From positions 1-6,683 of the forward strand of contig RFFY01000026.1 in NCBI GenBank assembly GCA_003697065.1: DNA of 6,683 bases. The letters run 5' to 3'. The DNA is from Actinomyces sp. (GTDB taxonomy: Bacteria; Actinomycetota; Acidimicrobiia; Acidimicrobiales; Aldehydirespiratoraceae). Of the stretch, positions 5,262 to 6,683 are shown one piece after another (position 1 is the first letter of the stretch; the number at the start of each line of letters is the position of its first letter). The position numbers and the translations under genes are program-made. Under the pieces are notes generated by a model. The model was given only the letters and a program-made list of their open reading frames with translations. It was not told the DNA's origin and did no database searches.

Positions 5262-6047
5262 GTGAGGCCCGACCCCCTCGATCTCAGTGGCCGCACCGTC
5301 ATCGTCACGGGCGGTACCCGTGGCCTGGGCCGGGCCATGGCTGTGCGCTTCTGCGAGGCGGGCGCCGATGTCGTGGTGTGCGCCCGGCGACCTCCCGACG
5401 AACCCGTGGCCGCCGGCGGGCGCACGGCCCGCTTCGTCGCCGCGGACGTGCGCGAACCCGACCAGGTGGCCCGGGTCGTCGACGAGGCAGTGGCGGCCAC
5501 CGGCCGTCTCGACGTGCTCGTCAACAACGCGGGCGGCGCCCCCCCGGTCGCCACCGCCGACGCCTCCCCCCGCTTCAACGAGAAGATCATCGCCTTGAAC
5601 CTCCTCGCCCCCCTCACCTTCGCCCAGGCGGCCCGTCCCCACCTGGCCGCCACCGGCGACGGGGTCATCATCAACATCGGGTCGGTCTCGGGGGAGCGGC
5701 CCAACCCCCTCGGAGCCGCCTACGGGGCGGCCAAGGCGGGACTGGTCAACCTGACGGCCACCCTCGCCCACGAATGGGGTCCCGAGATCCGGGTCCTGTG
5801 CGCCGTGGTCGGCCTCGTCGACACCGAGGAGGCCCGCCTCTTCTACGGCGAGAGCGGCAGCGAGGCGGTGGCCGCCACCTTGGGCCTGGGTCGCCTGGGC
5901 ACCCCCGAGGAGATCGCCGACGCCGTGTTCGTGTTGGCCACTCCGCTCACCCGCTGGATGTCGGGGGCCGCCGTCCCCGTCCACGGGGGCGGCGAGATGC
6001 CGGCCTACCTGGTGGCGGCCCGCCACGCCGCCGACGACGAGCGGTGA
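5262..6047 (+). CDS. Short-chain dehydrogenase/reductase (SDR), classical type
   Basis: This 261-residue NAD(P)-dependent oxidoreductase has a Rossmann fold. TGGTRGLG (16-23) is the cofactor glycine motif, ADV (61-63) the adenine-pocket segment, and NNAG (88-91) the core-strand motif. The catalytic tetrad reads Asn113, Ser141, Tyr154 and Lys158 (YGAAK). The basic ARR after strand 2 (41-43) hints at NADPH, but this is weak. The usual PG motif after strand 6 is replaced by VG (183-184, AVVGLVDTE). The start is GTG at 5262 with GGGAGG (5252-5257) 4 bases upstream, slightly close; no other start fits the N-terminus. It diverges from ipdA, as an SDR (Rv3549c) diverges from echA20-ipdA-ipdB in M. 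tuberculosis. A hydroxy/keto conversion on a steroid-derived acyl-CoA is therefore possible. The substrate is unproven, and it should not be equated with IpdF on sequence alone. Confidence 0.92.
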   Translation: MRPDPLDLSGRTVIVTGGTRGLGRAMAVRFCEAGADVVVCARRPPDEPVAAGGRTARFVAADVREPDQVARVVDEAVAATGRLDVLVNNAGGAPPVATADASPRFNEKIIALNLLAPLTFAQAARPHLAATGDGVIINIGSVSGERPNPLGAAYGAAKAGLVNLTATLAHEWGPEIRVLCAVVGLVDTEEARLFYGESGSEAVAATLGLGRLGTPEEIADAVFVLATPLTRWMSGAAVPVHGGGEMPAYLVAARHAADDER

Positions 6048-6683
6048 CCGCCCAGCGGGGGGCGACCCGTTCGACGTGGGCCTCGGCCGGGCGGGGGGCG
6101 ACCCGACCGACGTGGGCCTCGGCCGCGGCCGCGGCGACCGCCGCCGCCGTGATCCTCGCCGCCTGCTCGGGCGACGGCGGTGACACGACCGCGGCCCCGG
6201 CACCCACCGGGGAGACGGCCCGCTGGGTCGTCGACACCGTCGACGCCCCACCCGGCGACCGCCTCCTGGTGGTGACGGACCCGGTCTCGGGAACCGACCG
6301 GGGGTGGTCGGTCGAGCTCGAGGGCGGGGTCTGGACCAGCGACGATCTGGCGACCTGGTCGGCGGTCGACGGGGAGTTCCCCGACCCGCCCTGGTCGGCG
6401 GTCGGGGCCGGCACCGACGCCGTCTACGTCGTCGTCCGTACCCCGACCGGCCTGGGCCTGAGCGTGATCGGGCTCGACGGCACCCGTCGCGACATCGACC
6501 TGGCGGTGCCGGCACCCGAGGGGTTCACGGTGACCGCCGACGCCGTCGAGGTCGCCGTCGGCGCCGACGGCGCCGCCCTCGTGGTGGCCTCCCTGCGTCC
6601 GGCCCGCATCGGCGCCGCGGCGGCCGGTCCCGCGCCGGAGCCGGTCACCCCGAGCACCGTCGCCCCGCCGACCTATCCCACCC
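6044..6683 (+). CDS. Lipoprotein, N-terminal part (runs off the right edge)
   Basis: Some 213 codons are open from a GTG at 6044 to the end of the window. The GTG overlaps the SDR stop as GTGA, indicating translational coupling. The N-terminus is a lipoprotein signal peptide: arginines at 5, 9, 17 and 21, an Ala-rich core, and the lipobox LAAC with Cys41 as the lipidation site. A low-complexity linker SGDGGDTTAAPAPTG follows. The mature part begins as a beta-rich domain (RWVVDTVDAPPGDRLLVV). It contains one Asp-box-like motif TSDDLATW (98-105), as in sialidase/BNR-type propeller blades although the usual Gly is Leu. The visible end is Pro/Thr-rich. Composition is strongly coding, with nearly all third positions G or C. 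The n-region is about twice normal length because of a 12-residue tandem repeat. Function is unknown; it is likely bound to the outer face of the membrane. Confidence 0.8.
   Translation, partial: MTAQRGATRSTWASAGRGATRPTWASAAAAATAAAVILAACSGDGGDTTAAPAPTGETARWVVDTVDAPPGDRLLVVTDPVSGTDRGWSVELEGGVWTSDDLATWSAVDGEFPDPPWSAVGAGTDAVYVVVRTPTGLGLSVIGLDGTRRDIDLAVPAPEGFTVTADAVEVAVGADGAALVVASLRPARIGAAAAGPAPEPVTPSTVAPPTYPT
6056..6127 (+). repeat. Two-copy 36-bp tandem repeat in the lipoprotein signal region
   Basis: Bases 6056-6091 and 6092-6127 are adjacent copies of a 36-base unit. They differ at two neighbouring positions in the middle (TT versus AC) and one near the end. Because 36 is a multiple of three, the reading frame is kept, and the protein reads RGATRSTWASAG then RGATRPTWASAA. 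The duplication lengthens the positively charged n-region of the lipoprotein signal peptide. Confidence 0.85.

Noticed and set aside
5096..5704. Long N-terminal extension of ipdA (frame open to 5704).
   Set aside because: The extension is Arg/Ser/Thr-rich, overlaps the SDR gene antisense, and has no counterpart in IpdA. The GTG at 5095 has a Shine-Dalgarno and aligns with the family start.
5133..6515. A 460-codon open frame on the minus strand opposite the SDR and the lipoprotein gene.
   Set aside because: It covers a gene with a full SDR catalytic tetrad. The translation is Arg/Pro/Gly low complexity with no family features.
1..6683. CRISPR array, insertion sequence, tRNA or rRNA, toxin-antitoxin or phage genes.
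   Set aside because: No spaced direct repeats, transposase motifs, tRNA-like cloverleaf or rRNA-like segments were seen by eye; the only direct repeat is the two-copy unit at 6056-6127. The window is occupied almost end to end by ordinary metabolic and envelope genes.

Overview
The window is very GC-rich, and its coding frames end mostly in G or C. It comes from a high-GC actinobacterium. A secreted protein with three S-layer-homology (SLH) repeats, GTG starts, and mycobacterial-type steroid genes together suggest an uncultured or marine/soil member of the Acidimicrobiia. That placement is inference; no rRNA or marker gene is present.

Layout, left to right. (1) Positions 1-131, minus strand: the 5' end of a gene running off the left edge, with an N-terminus like those of the nucleoside phosphorylase / MTA-SAH nucleosidase family. 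(2) Positions 132-319: a divergent spacer holding a perfect SOS-box-like palindrome (CGAAC-N4-GTTCG). (3) Positions 320-1249, plus strand: a secreted three-SLH-repeat protein with a cysteine-containing C-terminal domain. (4) Positions 1271-5095, minus strand: a compact four-gene operon read right to left, ipdA - ipdB - acyl-CoA dehydrogenase alpha subunit - acyl-CoA dehydrogenase beta subunit. (5) Positions 5096-5261: a divergent spacer with a small inverted repeat and a candidate promoter. (6) Positions 5262-6047, plus strand: a short-chain dehydrogenase/reductase (SDR). (7) Positions 6044-6683, plus strand: the start of a lipoprotein gene overlapping the SDR stop by 4 bases and running off the right edge. 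Its signal-peptide region carries a 36-bp tandem duplication.

IpdA and IpdB closely resemble the Mycobacterium tuberculosis pair that hydrolytically opens the last steroid ring (ring C) during catabolism of the steroid indanedione-propionate intermediate HIP. The adjacent acyl-CoA dehydrogenase pair has the split alpha/beta architecture characteristic of steroid-degrading bacteria. It could supply the dehydrogenation step of the same pathway (IpdE1-IpdE2, formerly FadE30/FadE33) or a related one. The divergent SDR matches the position of an SDR next to echA20-ipdA-ipdB in M. tuberculosis. The operon is therefore best read as part of a steroid C/D-ring degradation cluster. Other expected members (fadD3, ipdC, ipdF, echA20) are not in this window. 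The SLH protein, the left-edge gene and the lipoprotein have no evident link to that pathway.
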